A stretch of DNA of 64,000 nt from Candidatus Dietzia intestinipullorum (GTDB lineage Bacteria; Actinomycetota; Actinomycetes; Mycobacteriales; Mycobacteriaceae): the NCBI GenBank assembly GCA_019119635.1, contig DWWP01000019.1, positions 124,001 to 188,000 of the forward strand. Reading direction: 5' to 3'. The notes beneath the pieces were generated by a model. That model saw only the letters and a list, made by a program, of their open reading frames with translations, did no database searches and was not told the DNA's origin. The translations under genes and the position numbers were made by a program. Positions 52,815 through 62,506 of this stretch are shown here, in pieces. How positions within the stretch are numbered: position 1 is the first letter of the stretch; every line of letters starts with the position of its first letter.

Positions 52815-54386
52815 TCAGCCCATCGTCGCGCCGGACACGGCGGTGCCGGCTGGGTCGGAGGAGTCGACGGGCTCGGCGGACCGGTGAGCGGTCAGTGCCA
52901 CCCCGGCGCCGAACTCCATGTCCTTGCGCACGTCGCCGAAGGTCAGGTCCGGGATCTCGACCAGGTAGTTCTGGACGTACCGCCACGGCCGGTCGTCGCC
53001 CTGCCTGGGGAACCGGTGCCCGCCCCGCTTGACGTAGCCGGCGTCGAACTCGAGCAGCAGCCGGTCGGCCGGGGCACCGGTCACCCGCGGCGCGTAGACC
53101 TGCTCACCGGTCTTCCACAGCCGGACCATGTACCGGGACACCATGTCCGCGCGCAGGGTCCAGGACGAGTTGATGTAGCCCACCGTGAAGCTGAAGTTGG
53201 GCACGCCGGCCAGCATGAGCCCGCGATAGGTGGTCTGGGCCGGGACGTCGAGCCGGCGACCGTCGATGCTGAGGGTGCCCCCACCGAACGCCTCGAGCTC
53301 GAGTCCCGTGGCGGTGACGATCACGTCGGCCTCGATCTCCCGCCCCGAACGCAGCAGGATGCCCGTCTCCGTGAACCGGTCGATGTGGTCGGTGACGACC
53401 CGGGCGTTGCCGCCCAGCGACCGGAAGATGTCGCCGTCGGGGGCCTTGCACACGCGCTGGTCCCACGGGCGATAGTCGGGCGTGAAGTGCTCATCGATCT
53501 GGGCGGCGCTGAGGTAGCGCCGCTGCATCAGGCGTAGGACCTTCTTGAACAGCCACGGCGCGCGCTGCGCCACGACGAACTGCCCCATGTCGCGGGCGCC
53601 GTGGTTGAAGCGCGCGACGCGATACGCGAGCGACGCCGGGAGCAGCCGGCGCCACACGGCGCTGATGGTGTCCTTCTCCGGGAGCGGGCCGATGTAGCTG
53701 GGCGTGCGCTGCAGCATGGTCACGTCCGCGCCGAGCCGCTCGAGGGCGGGGACCAGAGTGACGGCCGTGGCGCCGGAGCCGATCACCACGAACCTGCGGC
53801 CCTCGATCTCCATTCCCTCTGGCCACTGCTGGGGGTGGATGATCTCGCCGCGGAAGTCCGCCTCCCCCGGGAACTCCGGTCGGTAGCCCTCGGAGTGCGA
53901 GTAGTAGCCGGACCCGTAGTGGACGCGGCGGGCCCAGACGATGCGCGTGGTCTCGGCATCGCCGGATCCGGCGGCCTTCACGCGGCACGTGACGCGGTAC
54001 AGGCCTCGTTCGCTGTTCCAGTCCGCGTTCTCCACCCACGAGCCCGTGTGCAGGCGCTCGAGCGCCCCGGCCCCGCGCGCGGCGTCCCGGATGTACTCCT
54101 TGATCTCCTCGCCGCCGCCGAGCGTGGAGTCGTGCGGCCAGGGGCGGAAGGGGAACCCGAAGGTCGCCATGTCGGAGTCGGAGCGGATGCCCGGGTAGCG
54201 GAAGGTGTGCCAGGTGCCGCCGAGGTCGTCGTGGGCGTCGTGGATCTCCCACTCCCAGCGCGGGAAGGCGCGGCTCACGTGGTGGGCGAGGTCGACCCCG
54301 GACATGCCGGCCCCGACGATCAGCAGGTCCAGCGGATTCTCGGGAGTCCCGCTCGGGCTCTCTCTACGGTCGGTGACAGTAGTCAT
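52815..54386 (-). CDS. Flavin-containing (Baeyer-Villiger-type) monooxygenase, MymA/EthA-like
   Basis: Protein of 523 residues. FAD motif IVGAGMSGVDLAHHV at residue 24, GGTWHTFRYPGIRSDSDM, the BVMO-type fingerprint FRGEIIHPQQWP, the NADPH motif VIGSGATAVTLVPAL, and VTATGLELEAFGG. It tracks M. tuberculosis MymA (Rv3083) throughout and EthA more distantly. Such enzymes insert oxygen into ketones or act on sulfur or nitrogen; MymA is needed for envelope changes at acid pH. ATG at 54386 is 42 bases from the divergent AraC gene. Confidence 0.88.
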   Translation of the reverse strand: MTTVTDRRESPSGTPENPLDLLIVGAGMSGVDLAHHVSRAFPRWEWEIHDAHDDLGGTWHTFRYPGIRSDSDMATFGFPFRPWPHDSTLGGGEEIKEYIRDAARGAGALERLHTGSWVENADWNSERGLYRVTCRVKAAGSGDAETTRIVWARRVHYGSGYYSHSEGYRPEFPGEADFRGEIIHPQQWPEGMEIEGRRFVVIGSGATAVTLVPALERLGADVTMLQRTPSYIGPLPEKDTISAVWRRLLPASLAYRVARFNHGARDMGQFVVAQRAPWLFKKVLRLMQRRYLSAAQIDEHFTPDYRPWDQRVCKAPDGDIFRSLGGNARVVTDHIDRFTETGILLRSGREIEADVIVTATGLELEAFGGGTLSIDGRRLDVPAQTTYRGLMLAGVPNFSFTVGYINSSWTLRADMVSRYMVRLWKTGEQVYAPRVTGAPADRLLLEFDAGYVKRGGHRFPRQGDDRPWRYVQNYLVEIPDLTFGDVRKDMEFGAGVALTAHRSAEPVDSSDPAGTAVSGATMG

Positions 54387-54428
54387 ACCGGGTACGGTAG
54401 CCCGCATCCGCTCCGGATAGTTTCCGTA

Positions 54429-55502
54429 ATGCGCCAACAACTTGAGATATCGCGCCACCTCGCTCAGGCTGCCCTCATGGCGTACATACGGTCCGCCGGC
54501 CTCCGCGGGGTCCGGCAGGTGGTGGCCGGGCTCGGCGGCGACGCGGACGACCTGGCCCGACGGTCCGGACTGCCACGCGGCGCGCTCGACAGCGACGAGA
54601 TGCTGGTCGAGGACCTGGCGATCGCACTCCTGCTGGAGACGGCGGCCGCAGAACTCGGTTGTCCGGACCTGGGACTGCGCGTGGCCGGGCACCAGGACCT
54701 CGACATGCTGGGCCCGGTGGCCGTGGCCGTCCGGAACGCCCGGACCACCACACAGGCGCTCGAGATGACCTCCCGGTACCTGTTCTTCCATTCCCACTCG
54801 ATCGAGATCACCGTGGTGCCGGATCCGAGGGGCGACGACGACGTGCTGGGCGTGCGCTTCGGGTACCGTGACCCGGAACAACTCATCCCGCCGCAGTCCG
54901 TCGACCTGGTCCTGCTGTTCCTCCACCACGCCATGCGCAGCGTGCTGGGCGGCGACTACGGGCTCCGGTCCGTCGAACTTCCCAATCCGCTCAACATCGA
55001 CGCCGAGCGGTACGAGTCGCTCTTCGGCGCACCGGTCACGCCGTCGACCTCGACCGCGGCGCTCCGAGTGCCCTCCGACCTCCTGGGCCGCACGATCTCC
55101 GGCGTCGACCAGACGGTCCAGCAGCTGGCAATGCAATACCTGGACCAGCACATCCCCGCCGATCGACGGAGCTTCACCGAGCGCACGCGCGAGGTGCTGC
55201 ACCAGTCCCTGGACACCGGCACGTCGTCGCTGGCCGCGGTCGCCGGCATGCTCGCCGTGTCCCCGCGGACCCTGCAGCGGGAGCTGGCGGCGGAGAACAC
55301 GACCTTCGCCGCGATCCGGGACGACGTCAGGCGGGAGGTGGCGGCACGGCTGCTCACCACCACCGAGATCCCGCTGTACCAGGTCGCCTCGGCGCTGGCG
55401 CTCGGCGACGCGACCACGTTCAGCCAGTACGCGAGACGCTGGTGGGGAATGACGGCACGCGAGCTCAGACACGGCCGGAAGGTGGGAGAATCGCGGGCAT
55501 GA
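54429..55502 (+). CDS. AraC-family regulator, VirS-like
   Basis: Protein of 357 residues from ATG 54429; another start at the ATG at 54477 (MAYIRSAGLRG) is possible, and neither has a clear Shine-Dalgarno. Residues 20-210 are an arabinose-binding-like N-domain (PF12625): AAELGCPDLGLRVAGHQDLD and MLGPVAVAVRNA match VirS of M. tuberculosis. The C-terminal 100 residues hold two HTH units (MLAVSPRTLQREL and ALALGDATTFSQYARRWWG). VirS activates the divergent mymA operon; here the divergent target would be the monooxygenase-SDR pair. Confidence 0.87.
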   Translation: MRQQLEISRHLAQAALMAYIRSAGLRGVRQVVAGLGGDADDLARRSGLPRGALDSDEMLVEDLAIALLLETAAAELGCPDLGLRVAGHQDLDMLGPVAVAVRNARTTTQALEMTSRYLFFHSHSIEITVVPDPRGDDDVLGVRFGYRDPEQLIPPQSVDLVLLFLHHAMRSVLGGDYGLRSVELPNPLNIDAERYESLFGAPVTPSTSTAALRVPSDLLGRTISGVDQTVQQLAMQYLDQHIPADRRSFTERTREVLHQSLDTGTSSLAAVAGMLAVSPRTLQRELAAENTTFAAIRDDVRREVAARLLTTTEIPLYQVASALALGDATTFSQYARRWWGMTARELRHGRKVGESRA

Positions 55503-56176
55503 GCTCGAGCCTGCCGACCGACCCACTGGCCATGCTGCGCGCCGGGCGTGGCCTCCCGGACGCCGGCGAGGCAGAGGACCCCATCAGGGATCAGCTACTG
55601 GACGCTGCGTCGGCCCAGTTCGAGAGCGTGGGGATCGCCCGCTCGACCATGAACGACGTCACGCGCCGGGCCGGACTGGCCCGGATGACCCTGTACCGGC
55701 GCTTCGCCAACAAGCAGGAACTCGTGGAGGCGACGCTGCTGCGGGAGGTCGCCTGGTTCCTCACCGACCTGCAGCGCGAGTTCGACGCGCACGACACCGT
55801 GGAGGACAAGCTCACGGAGGGCTTCGTGTTCACCGTCGAGACGCTGCGCGACCACGACCTGCTCAACCGCCTCCTCGAGACCGAGCCCGAGTCGACCGTG
55901 CCGCATTTCACCGTGCAGGGCGCGCCCCTGATCACCGCGGCCGCCCATTTCCTCGCGTCGGAGATCTCTCGGGCCATCCCCGACTCCCGCACCCACGAGG
56001 AACTGCTCGTCGTCGCGGAGCTGACCGCCCGACTCGTCGTCTCGTTCGTCCTCACCCCGTCGACGAACATCGACCTGGACGACCCGGAGGTCTCCCGGGC
56101 GTTCGCCAGCAATCACCTCGGGCCCCTGCTCAACGGCCCCGCGCACGCCCCGGGACCCGACGCGGCGGCGGACTGA
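55499..56176 (+). CDS. TetR-family regulator
   Basis: Protein of 225 residues; ATG at 55499 overlaps the AraC stop (ATGA), so the two regulators are made together. HTH: VGIARSTMNDVTRRAGLAR then MTLYRRFANKQELVEAT. The C-terminal ligand domain is not recognisable beyond TetR. It lies upstream of the diiron oxygenase gene, whose promoter sits in the following 166-base gap, and may repress that gene. Coupling an AraC with a TetR regulator in one operon suggests two inputs for the locus. Confidence 0.87.
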   Translation: MSSSLPTDPLAMLRAGRGLPDAGEAEDPIRDQLLDAASAQFESVGIARSTMNDVTRRAGLARMTLYRRFANKQELVEATLLREVAWFLTDLQREFDAHDTVEDKLTEGFVFTVETLRDHDLLNRLLETEPESTVPHFTVQGAPLITAAAHFLASEISRAIPDSRTHEELLVVAELTARLVVSFVLTPSTNIDLDDPEVSRAFASNHLGPLLNGPAHAPGPDAAAD

Positions 56177-56222
56177 CCGCCCGCGCCGACCGCCCCGGGG
56201 CTCCGGCCGAACCCGACACCGC

Positions 56223-56251
56223 TTGACGAACACCCCCTCCGTGTCTAGCGT
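56223..56251 (+). promoter_or_regulatory. Promoter of the diiron oxygenase-FprB unit
   Basis: TTGACG (56223-56228), 17 bases, then TAGCGT (56246-56251) make a reasonable sigma-70-like promoter in the gap after tetR. The message would have a leader of about 85 bases before the ATG at 56343. Confidence 0.5.
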
Positions 56252-56342
56252 CAGGTACAAATAGATCGAGGATGTCTCTCTGTCACATCCGGATCTGCTG
56301 TCCACGATCCCGGCGCTCCCGCCGGGGACGAAGGGGATGACC

Positions 56343-57332
56343 ATGACCGCAGTCGCGCCCACCGCATCGGCGAGCACCGAGGAGTACGAGGACACGCTCC
56401 GTCGCCTGTCCGACGCCTCGGTCCACCGCAGCTTCGATCCCTTCATCGACATCTCCTGGGACCACCCGGACTTCGCGGTGGACCCCACCGATGAGCGCTG
56501 GATCCTGCCCTCGGGGATCGACCCGCTGGGCGGCCACCCCTGGTACAAGGCGCTCCCGGTGGAGAAGCAGATCGCGATCGGGCTGTGGCGTCAGGCCAAC
56601 ATCATGAAGGTCGGCCTGCAGTTCGAGAACATCCTCATCCGCGGGATCATGAACTACGTGTTCAAGGCGGAGAACGGTTCCGCCGAGTTCCGCTACCTCA
56701 CCCATGAGGCCACGGAGGAGTGCAACCACACCCAGATGTTCCAGCAGGGTGTGAACGTGATCGGCGCGGACGTGCCCGGCATGCCACGGTGGCTGCGGCG
56801 CTTGTCGTCGATCATCCCGATGGCGGCCGGCCCGTTCCCCGTGGGCTTCTTCATCGGCGTCCTCGCCGGCGAGGAGCCGATCGACCACACGCAGAAGCAG
56901 ATCCTGCGCAACTCGGACTCGCTGCCGCCCGTGCTCTCGCGGATCATGGAGATCCACGTGGCCGAGGAGGCCCGCCACATCTCGTTTGCGCACACCTACG
57001 TGTCCCGCAACGCCCCGCGACTGTCCCGCCGGGAGGCGTTCCTGGTCTCGCTCGCGTTCCCGGTGATCATGCGGCTCCTGTGCGACGCGATCCTCAAGCC
57101 GGCCAAGGAGTTCCGCGAGGAGTTCGACATCCCGGACGAGGTGATCAAGGAGCTGTACTGGGACAGCCCCGCCTCGCGACGCTTCCTGTCCGACCTCTTC
57201 GGCGATGTCCGCAAGCTCGCCGAGGACTCCGGACTGATGAACCCGGCCGCCCGCCGGGTGTGGAAGGCCCTCAAGATCGACGGCCGCGCCTCCCGGTACC
57301 GCGGCGAGCCGCCCGTGGCCTTCCGCGACTGA
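56343..57332 (+). CDS. AurF-like diiron oxygenase
   Basis: Protein of 329 residues. Two metal-binding repeats of a ferritin-like four-helix core are visible: E122-A-T-E-E126-C-N-H129 and E208-E209-A-R-H212, each giving ExxH-type ligands. This is the PF11583 AurF family; AurF converts p-aminobenzoate to p-nitrobenzoate, but most actinobacterial members have no known substrate and often sit near lipid genes. ATG 56343 has GAAGGGG six bases away. The FprB-type reductase gene begins 12 bases after its stop, an obvious electron donor. Confidence 0.85.
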   Translation: MTAVAPTASASTEEYEDTLRRLSDASVHRSFDPFIDISWDHPDFAVDPTDERWILPSGIDPLGGHPWYKALPVEKQIAIGLWRQANIMKVGLQFENILIRGIMNYVFKAENGSAEFRYLTHEATEECNHTQMFQQGVNVIGADVPGMPRWLRRLSSIIPMAAGPFPVGFFIGVLAGEEPIDHTQKQILRNSDSLPPVLSRIMEIHVAEEARHISFAHTYVSRNAPRLSRREAFLVSLAFPVIMRLLCDAILKPAKEFREEFDIPDEVIKELYWDSPASRRFLSDLFGDVRKLAEDSGLMNPAARRVWKALKIDGRASRYRGEPPVAFRD

Positions 57333-57344
57333 CGCGCGCCCGCC

Positions 57345-58913
57345 ATGCCCCACGTCATCACACAGGCCTGCTGCGCGGACGCCTCGTGCGTCCACGCGTG
57401 CCCGGTCAACTGCATCCACCCGACACCCGACGAGCCCGACTTCGGCACGGCCGACATGCTCTACATCGACCCCGACACCTGCGTGGACTGCGGGGCGTGC
57501 GTGGGGGCGTGCCCGGTCGGGGCGATCGTCCCGCACACCGCCCTGCCGCCCGAGCACGAGGACTTCCTGGGCATCAACGAGGCCCTGTCCGATGCCGCCG
57601 GGTCCGGGCGGGTCGACCGCCCGCAGGCACGAGTCCCCACGCTCGTGCGCCTGGGGCCCACGCGCACCACCCTGCGGGTCGCGGTGGTCGGCGCCGGTCC
57701 GGCGGCGCTGTACGCCGCCGACGAGCTGCTCAAGCAGCCCGGCGTCGAGGTGACGGTCTTCGACCGCCTGTCCGTCCCCCACGGCCTGGCCAGGCACGGG
57801 GTGGCGCCCGACCACACGGACACCCGCGCGGTCGCCGACCTGTTCGCCGCGATCGAGTCGCAGCCCGGGTTCACCTACCGGCTCGGGGTGCGCATCGGGG
57901 AGGACCTCACCGCCGCCGAGCTGGCCCAGCACCATCACGCGGTGGTCTACGCGACCGGCGCGGGGACCGACCGCCCGCTCGACATCCCGGGCACGGGCCT
58001 GGCCGGCAGCACCTCGGCGACCGAGGTGGTGGCCTGGTACAACAACCACCCCGACCACGTCGACGCGAACGTCGCACTCCACCACGAGCGCGCGGTGATC
58101 ATCGGCAACGGCAACGTCGCCCTCGACGTGGCCCGGATCCTCACCACCGATCCGGACCGTCTCGCCCACACCTCGATCGCGCCGCACGCCCTGGCCGCCC
58201 TCCGCGAGAGCCGGGTCCGCGAGGTCGTCGTGCTCGGTCGACGCGGACCACTACACGCCGCGTTCACGCTCCCCGAACTGGCCGGACTCGCCGCCCGCAG
58301 CGACATCGACCTGCGCGTCGAGGCACCCGAGGGTGTGGACGTCGAGGCCGCGCCGGATGCCCAGACCCGGCTCAAGCTGGAGTACCTGGCCGAGATCGCC
58401 GCCCGCCCGGCCCCCGGGGACGACCTGCCCCGGATCGTCCTGCGGTTCCACGCCGCGCCCGTCGAGATCATCGGCGATTCAGGAGTAGAGGGCCTGCGGG
58501 TGGTCCGCACCGACACCGTCGTCGACGCCGACGGACGCACGCGCGTCGTACCCCGCACGCCCGACTCCGACTCCGACTCCGAGGAGACGATCCCCGCGGG
58601 GCTGGTCCTCACGTCGGTGGGCTACCGCGGTGTCCCCGTCCCGGGCGTCCCGTTCGATCCCGACTCCGCGACCATCCCGCATCGCGAGGGCCGCGTGCTC
58701 GACTCCCCCGGTGGCCCCGAGGTGGACGGCCTGTACGTGGTGGGCTGGATCAAGCGTGGTCCGCGCGGGTTCATCGGCTCCAACAAGTCCTGCGCGAGGG
58801 AGTCCGTCAACTCCCTGCTCGCCGACGCCAACGCCGGACGCCTCCCGGCGCCGCGCCCACCCGCGGAGTTCGACGCACTGCTCAACCGCCGCGTGGCCGT
58901 GCCGAGCCCCTGA
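57345..58913 (+). CDS. fprB: Ferredoxin fused to ferredoxin-NADP reductase (FprB-type)
   Basis: Protein of 522 residues. Residues 1-70 are a two-cluster ferredoxin: CCADASCVHACPVNC and CVDCGACVGACPVG. Residues 108-520 are an adrenodoxin-reductase-like flavoprotein: FAD motif VVGAGPAALYAADELL, VPHGLARHGVAPDH, NADPH motif IGNGNVALDVARIL, and WIKRGPRGFIGSNK. It moves electrons between NADPH and its own iron-sulfur clusters. Placed 12 bases after the AurF-like gene, it is the likely reductase for that diiron enzyme and possibly for P450s in the window. It matches M. tuberculosis FprB in layout. Confidence 0.92.
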   Translation: MPHVITQACCADASCVHACPVNCIHPTPDEPDFGTADMLYIDPDTCVDCGACVGACPVGAIVPHTALPPEHEDFLGINEALSDAAGSGRVDRPQARVPTLVRLGPTRTTLRVAVVGAGPAALYAADELLKQPGVEVTVFDRLSVPHGLARHGVAPDHTDTRAVADLFAAIESQPGFTYRLGVRIGEDLTAAELAQHHHAVVYATGAGTDRPLDIPGTGLAGSTSATEVVAWYNNHPDHVDANVALHHERAVIIGNGNVALDVARILTTDPDRLAHTSIAPHALAALRESRVREVVVLGRRGPLHAAFTLPELAGLAARSDIDLRVEAPEGVDVEAAPDAQTRLKLEYLAEIAARPAPGDDLPRIVLRFHAAPVEIIGDSGVEGLRVVRTDTVVDADGRTRVVPRTPDSDSDSEETIPAGLVLTSVGYRGVPVPGVPFDPDSATIPHREGRVLDSPGGPEVDGLYVVGWIKRGPRGFIGSNKSCARESVNSLLADANAGRLPAPRPPAEFDALLNRRVAVPSP

Positions 58914-58980
58914 ACCGCTGACCCGGCCCGCTCCAACGACCCACGCCCACGACCCGCGACCCGCGATCCACGACCGGAAT

Positions 58981-59051
58981 GGTCGTGCTCACTGCCGAGA
59001 AGGTCGTGCTCACCGCGGTCGCGGGCACGTGTGGCCGCAGTGAGCACGACC
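58981..59051 (+). repeat. Three-box intergenic repeat, copy B
   Basis: GGTCGTGCTCACTGC at 58981 and GGTCGTGCTCACCGC at 59002 are direct copies spaced 21 bases. CCGCAGTGAGCACGACC at 59035-59051 is the inverse and can pair with either at 16 of 17 positions, so two alternative hairpins exist. It lies between converging genes and matches copy A (11157-11228) in spacing and flanks (AATGGTCGTG... and ...CACGACCA). Confidence 0.65.
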
Positions 59052-59113
59052 AAGTCGGGGGAGGGCCCCGCCTCGGCCTGCGCGCTCCCCCTGCACGGGC
59101 GGAGACGGAACAG

Positions 59114-60751
59114 CTAGTCTGCGCCGATCTGCCTACGCCGGATCCCGAGCAGCCCGATCGCCGCCACCACCGCGGCGACCGCGAGGACCACCACGAACGC
59201 CCACGGCGCGAAGTCCTCCACCGGCACCTCGGCCAGGTGGTACAGCGGGGAGACCGCGCGTAGCCATCCGGGCAGGTCGAGGAGGTCGGCGAACATGGTG
59301 ACGATCGCGGTCAGCGCGACCAGCGCCCAGCCGACCAGGGCGGTCAGACGCGGGGCGACCCCGAACAGGGCCACGCACACCGCCAGGATTAGCAGCGGCG
59401 CCGGGAGCAGGGCGACGTGGGCGAGGAGGACGTCGGTGAACACGCCCCCGTCGCCGGTGACGGCCGCGGCGGCCAGCGCGGTGCCCAGCCCGACCGCGAC
59501 CCCGATGACGACGACCCCGCACGCCACGACCAGCGCGTGCGATCCCAGCCACGCAGCCCTGCCGACGGGCGTGGACAGCACCGTCTCTGCACGTCCGCGG
59601 GACTCCTCCTCCCGCAGGGTCTGCAGCGCGTACACCGCGTAGCCGGCCACGAGGACGGACACGAACGATCCCAGAAACGCGGCGTATCCGTCGAGCAGTC
59701 CCTGGTTTCCGAACACCTCGGCGAACGCGGGCGGCATGTCGTCGCCGGCGTCGAGCATGGCCTGGGTGAACGCTCCGTCGACCGCACCGAGGGCGAGGAT
59801 CCCGATCCCCCACCCCAGGAAGGCGCCCCGCTGGAGCCGTGCGGCCAACCCCAGGGGGCTGCTCAGCGAGCGTCCGGCGTGTGCCGGCCCCGGACGGGGC
59901 GCGATGAGGCTCGCGCCGAAGTCGCGACGGTCCTGGAGCGCGTAGCCACTGACGACCCCTGCCACGGCGAGCAGCACGAGTGGGATCAGCGGCGCCCACC
60001 GGTCGTGCACGAAGGGTGCGGTCTGTGCCGGCCAGCCCAGGGGTGACGCCCAGGACAGGGCCGTGCCACCGACGCCCGCCATATCGCCGAGAGCGCGCAG
60101 GACAAAGGAGACGCCGAGGGCCACCCCGGCCATCCCCGCCGCGGACCGCGAGTACTCGCTGAGCTGCACCGTCACGGCGGTGATGCCGGCGAAGGCCATG
60201 CCGGTGAGCGCCGTACCCAGGCCCACGAGTACCGAGCCGACGGGGGCGAAGCCGATCGCGAGCTGCGCGAGGGTGACCACGGCGAACGCGAGGGCGTTGG
60301 TGATGAGGGCGACGAGCAGTGCTGCGGTCAGCGCGGAGTGCCGTCCGGTGACGTTGGCCCGGATCAGCTCGGCGCGGCCGGTCTGCTCCTCCACGCGGGT
60401 GTGGCGGGTGACGAGCATGATGCTCATCAGCGCCGCCAGCAGGAACAGGTAGGGGGCGTAGCCGCCGGCGAAGAACCGTTCGTAGGTCGGCGCCTCCATG
60501 CCGAAGGCCGGGCCGGTGAACATGCGTCCGACGGGTTGGCTGAAGATCGGGGACAGTGCCGCGAGATCGTCCTCCGTCGGCGCCAGCGTCGGTAGGGCCG
60601 AGCCCACGTAGACCACGATCAGTCCGAGGCCGCCGACCCACGCGGGCAGCTTGATGCGGTCCTTGCGGAGGTAGAACCGGACGAGTGTCCTGGTCCCGGC
60701 GAGCGGGGACCGGGTCCTGACCGCAGTGTCGTCTCGGGTCGGGGCGCTCAT
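59114..60751 (-). CDS. ABC exporter membrane subunit, 12-helix
   Basis: Protein of 545 residues with about twelve helices in two halves separated near residue 290 by a cytoplasmic loop ([15 protein letters not shown]). Motifs [17 protein letters not shown] in the first half and [20 protein letters not shown] in the second are the paired 'EExxGRxE' elements of the tetronasin/daunorubicin-type exporters with a double-length permease. It starts at an ATG overlapping the ATPase stop. With the ATPase and a TetR gene it forms one three-gene efflux operon. The cargo is unknown, probably hydrophobic drugs or lipids. Confidence 0.88.
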   Translation of the reverse strand: MSAPTRDDTAVRTRSPLAGTRTLVRFYLRKDRIKLPAWVGGLGLIVVYVGSALPTLAPTEDDLAALSPIFSQPVGRMFTGPAFGMEAPTYERFFAGGYAPYLFLLAALMSIMLVTRHTRVEEQTGRAELIRANVTGRHSALTAALLVALITNALAFAVVTLAQLAIGFAPVGSVLVGLGTALTGMAFAGITAVTVQLSEYSRSAAGMAGVALGVSFVLRALGDMAGVGGTALSWASPLGWPAQTAPFVHDRWAPLIPLVLLAVAGVVSGYALQDRRDFGASLIAPRPGPAHAGRSLSSPLGLAARLQRGAFLGWGIGILALGAVDGAFTQAMLDAGDDMPPAFAEVFGNQGLLDGYAAFLGSFVSVLVAGYAVYALQTLREEESRGRAETVLSTPVGRAAWLGSHALVVACGVVVIGVAVGLGTALAAAAVTGDGGVFTDVLLAHVALLPAPLLILAVCVALFGVAPRLTALVGWALVALTAIVTMFADLLDLPGWLRAVSPLYHLAEVPVEDFAPWAFVVVLAVAAVVAAIGLLGIRRRQIGAD

Positions 60752-61656
60752 TGTCCGCCCCCTCCGTCGTCGTCGTAGTGCCGCATGAGGAGCTGCTCCA
60801 GCGTCGGCGGGTGTGCGACCAACGAGCGGACCCCGAGCGGCGCGAGCGCCCGGACCGCCTCGTCCACGCGGTCGCCGTCGACCTGGAAGCGGACCTCGCC
60901 GTCGTCGTCGTCCTCCACGTCGTGGACGCCGGGCACGTCCCGGAGTCCCTCCCACGGCTGGTCGGTGCGCGCGATCATGGTGGTGCGGGTCATGTGGCGG
61001 AGTTCGTCGAGGCTGCCACTCTCGACGGTGCGGCCCTGCCGGACGATCGAGATGCGGTCGGCCAGCGCCTCCACCTGGGCGAGGATGTGGCTGGAGAGCA
61101 GGACCGTGCGCCCGGCCTCCTTCGCTTCCCGGATGGTCTCCTGGAAGACGACCTCCATGAGCGGGTCGAGGCCCGCGGTCGGCTCGTCGAGAAGGAGCAG
61201 TTCGACGTCCGAGGTGAGCGCGGAGATCAGCGCGACCTTCTGCCTGTTGCCCTTGGAGTAGGTCCGCGCCTTCTTGGTGGGGTCCAGGTCGAACCGCTCG
61301 CACAGCGCGTCCCGGCGTGCGCGGTCGAGGGGCCCGCGGAGCCGCGCGAGCAGGTCGATGGCCTCGCCGCCGGTCAGTCCTGGCCACAGTTCCACGTCGC
61401 CCGGCACGTATGCGAGGCGGTGGTGGAGCTCGACGGCGTCGGCCCAGGGATCGCCCCCGAGCAGGCGGACCTCGCCGCCGTCGGCCCGGAGCAGGCCGAG
61501 GAGCACGCGCATGGTCGTGGATTTGCCCGCGCCGTTGGGCCCGAGGAACCCGTGCACCTCGCCGGGTCTCACTTCGAGGTCGAGCCCGTCGAGCGCGCGG
61601 GTGGTGCCGAAGGTCTTGACGACCCCCCGGGCGGAGATCACCTGTGGGTCGGTCAT
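60748..61656 (-). CDS. ABC exporter ATP-binding protein
   Basis: Protein of 302 residues. Walker [11 protein letters not shown], signature [10 protein letters not shown] (a variant of LSGGQ found in this exporter group), Walker [12 protein letters not shown], and switch His in [11 protein letters not shown] DrrA-like C-terminal domain (residues 225-300) ends in the acidic, glycine-rich DDDGGGG tail. Translationally coupled to the tetR gene before it and to the permease after it, each by ATGA overlaps. Confidence 0.9.
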   Translation of the reverse strand: MTDPQVISARGVVKTFGTTRALDGLDLEVRPGEVHGFLGPNGAGKSTTMRVLLGLLRADGGEVRLLGGDPWADAVELHHRLAYVPGDVELWPGLTGGEAIDLLARLRGPLDRARRDALCERFDLDPTKKARTYSKGNRQKVALISALTSDVELLLLDEPTAGLDPLMEVVFQETIREAKEAGRTVLLSSHILAQVEALADRISIVRQGRTVESGSLDELRHMTRTTMIARTDQPWEGLRDVPGVHDVEDDDDGEVRFQVDGDRVDEAVRALAPLGVRSLVAHPPTLEQLLMRHYDDDGGGGQ

Positions 61657-62309
61657 GGCTGGCCGGTCCTTTCGTCGAAGAGTCGCGCGATGTGCTCGTA
61701 GGCGCCGTCCTCCAGTAGCCCCTGCTCGAAGAGCTCCATCGCCGGCCGCATGTAGGGCGCGAGCCCCTGCGCGCCGGCCTCCGCGTCGAGCAGGTCCACG
61801 CCGAGGATCCGGTCCATGTGTTGGTGCAGGACCAGCGACCCGAGGGACCACAGGACCAGCAGGACCGCGCGTTCGCGGGGCGAGGCACTCGGCTTGAAGA
61901 TGCCCTTCTCCACACCGCGGGCCATGTAGCCGTCGGCGTCCTCGACCATCTCGTCGATCAGCTGATCCACGTGGTCTCCGCCCTCGGCGAGCGTCCTGAC
62001 CAGGTAGCGGAGCAGCGGCCGGCCATCGTCCATCACCCGCAGTGCCGCGAGGGGATCCATCTGCGGGCCCTTGTCGATGCTGTCCTCCTTGCGGATCCGG
62101 ACCAGTTCGGCCACGCGGGCGTCGCACGCCCGGCGCAGTGCGTCCTTGCTGCCGAAGTGGTGGATGATCAGCGCCTGCGAGACCCCAGCGTCCGCGGCGA
62201 CCGATTTGAGGCTGGTCGCCGCGACGCCCCGTTCCCCGAAGAGACGCACCGCCGCGGTCAGGATCCGCTCGGCGCCACCGGCCTCCACTCCGCTGGCCTC
62301 GTCACCCAT
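61653..62309 (-). CDS. TetR-family regulator of the ABC exporter
   Basis: Protein of 218 residues using the ATG at 62309, which has AAAGGGG six bases upstream; the ATG at 62315 directly abuts that sequence. [23 protein letters not shown] followed by [10 protein letters not shown], typical of TetR. It is first in the operon with the ATPase and permease and very likely represses it, opening on binding the exported compound. A single-ligand TetR/ABC arrangement like this is common in actinobacterial drug resistance. Confidence 0.88.
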   Translation of the reverse strand: MGDEASGVEAGGAERILTAAVRLFGERGVAATSLKSVAADAGVSQALIIHHFGSKDALRRACDARVAELVRIRKEDSIDKGPQMDPLAALRVMDDGRPLLRYLVRTLAEGGDHVDQLIDEMVEDADGYMARGVEKGIFKPSASPRERAVLLVLWSLGSLVLHQHMDRILGVDLLDAEAGAQGLAPYMRPAMELFEQGLLEDGAYEHIARLFDERTGQP

Positions 62310-62506
62310 GGCCATCCCCTTTCCGATACCGGCTCCGATGCCGGCCAGACCCGGATTCACCCCCCAGAATAGGGCTGACCGAATGTTCAGTCAATGGCTT
62401 CGCGCGCTGTTGTGACCGGGCCTGCCGCGGTGACAGAAGTAAACTACGGTGAGCGGGGAGCCTGATCGAGTCCGATCGCACCTCGTCGAGCCCCTCAGGA
62501 GGATCC

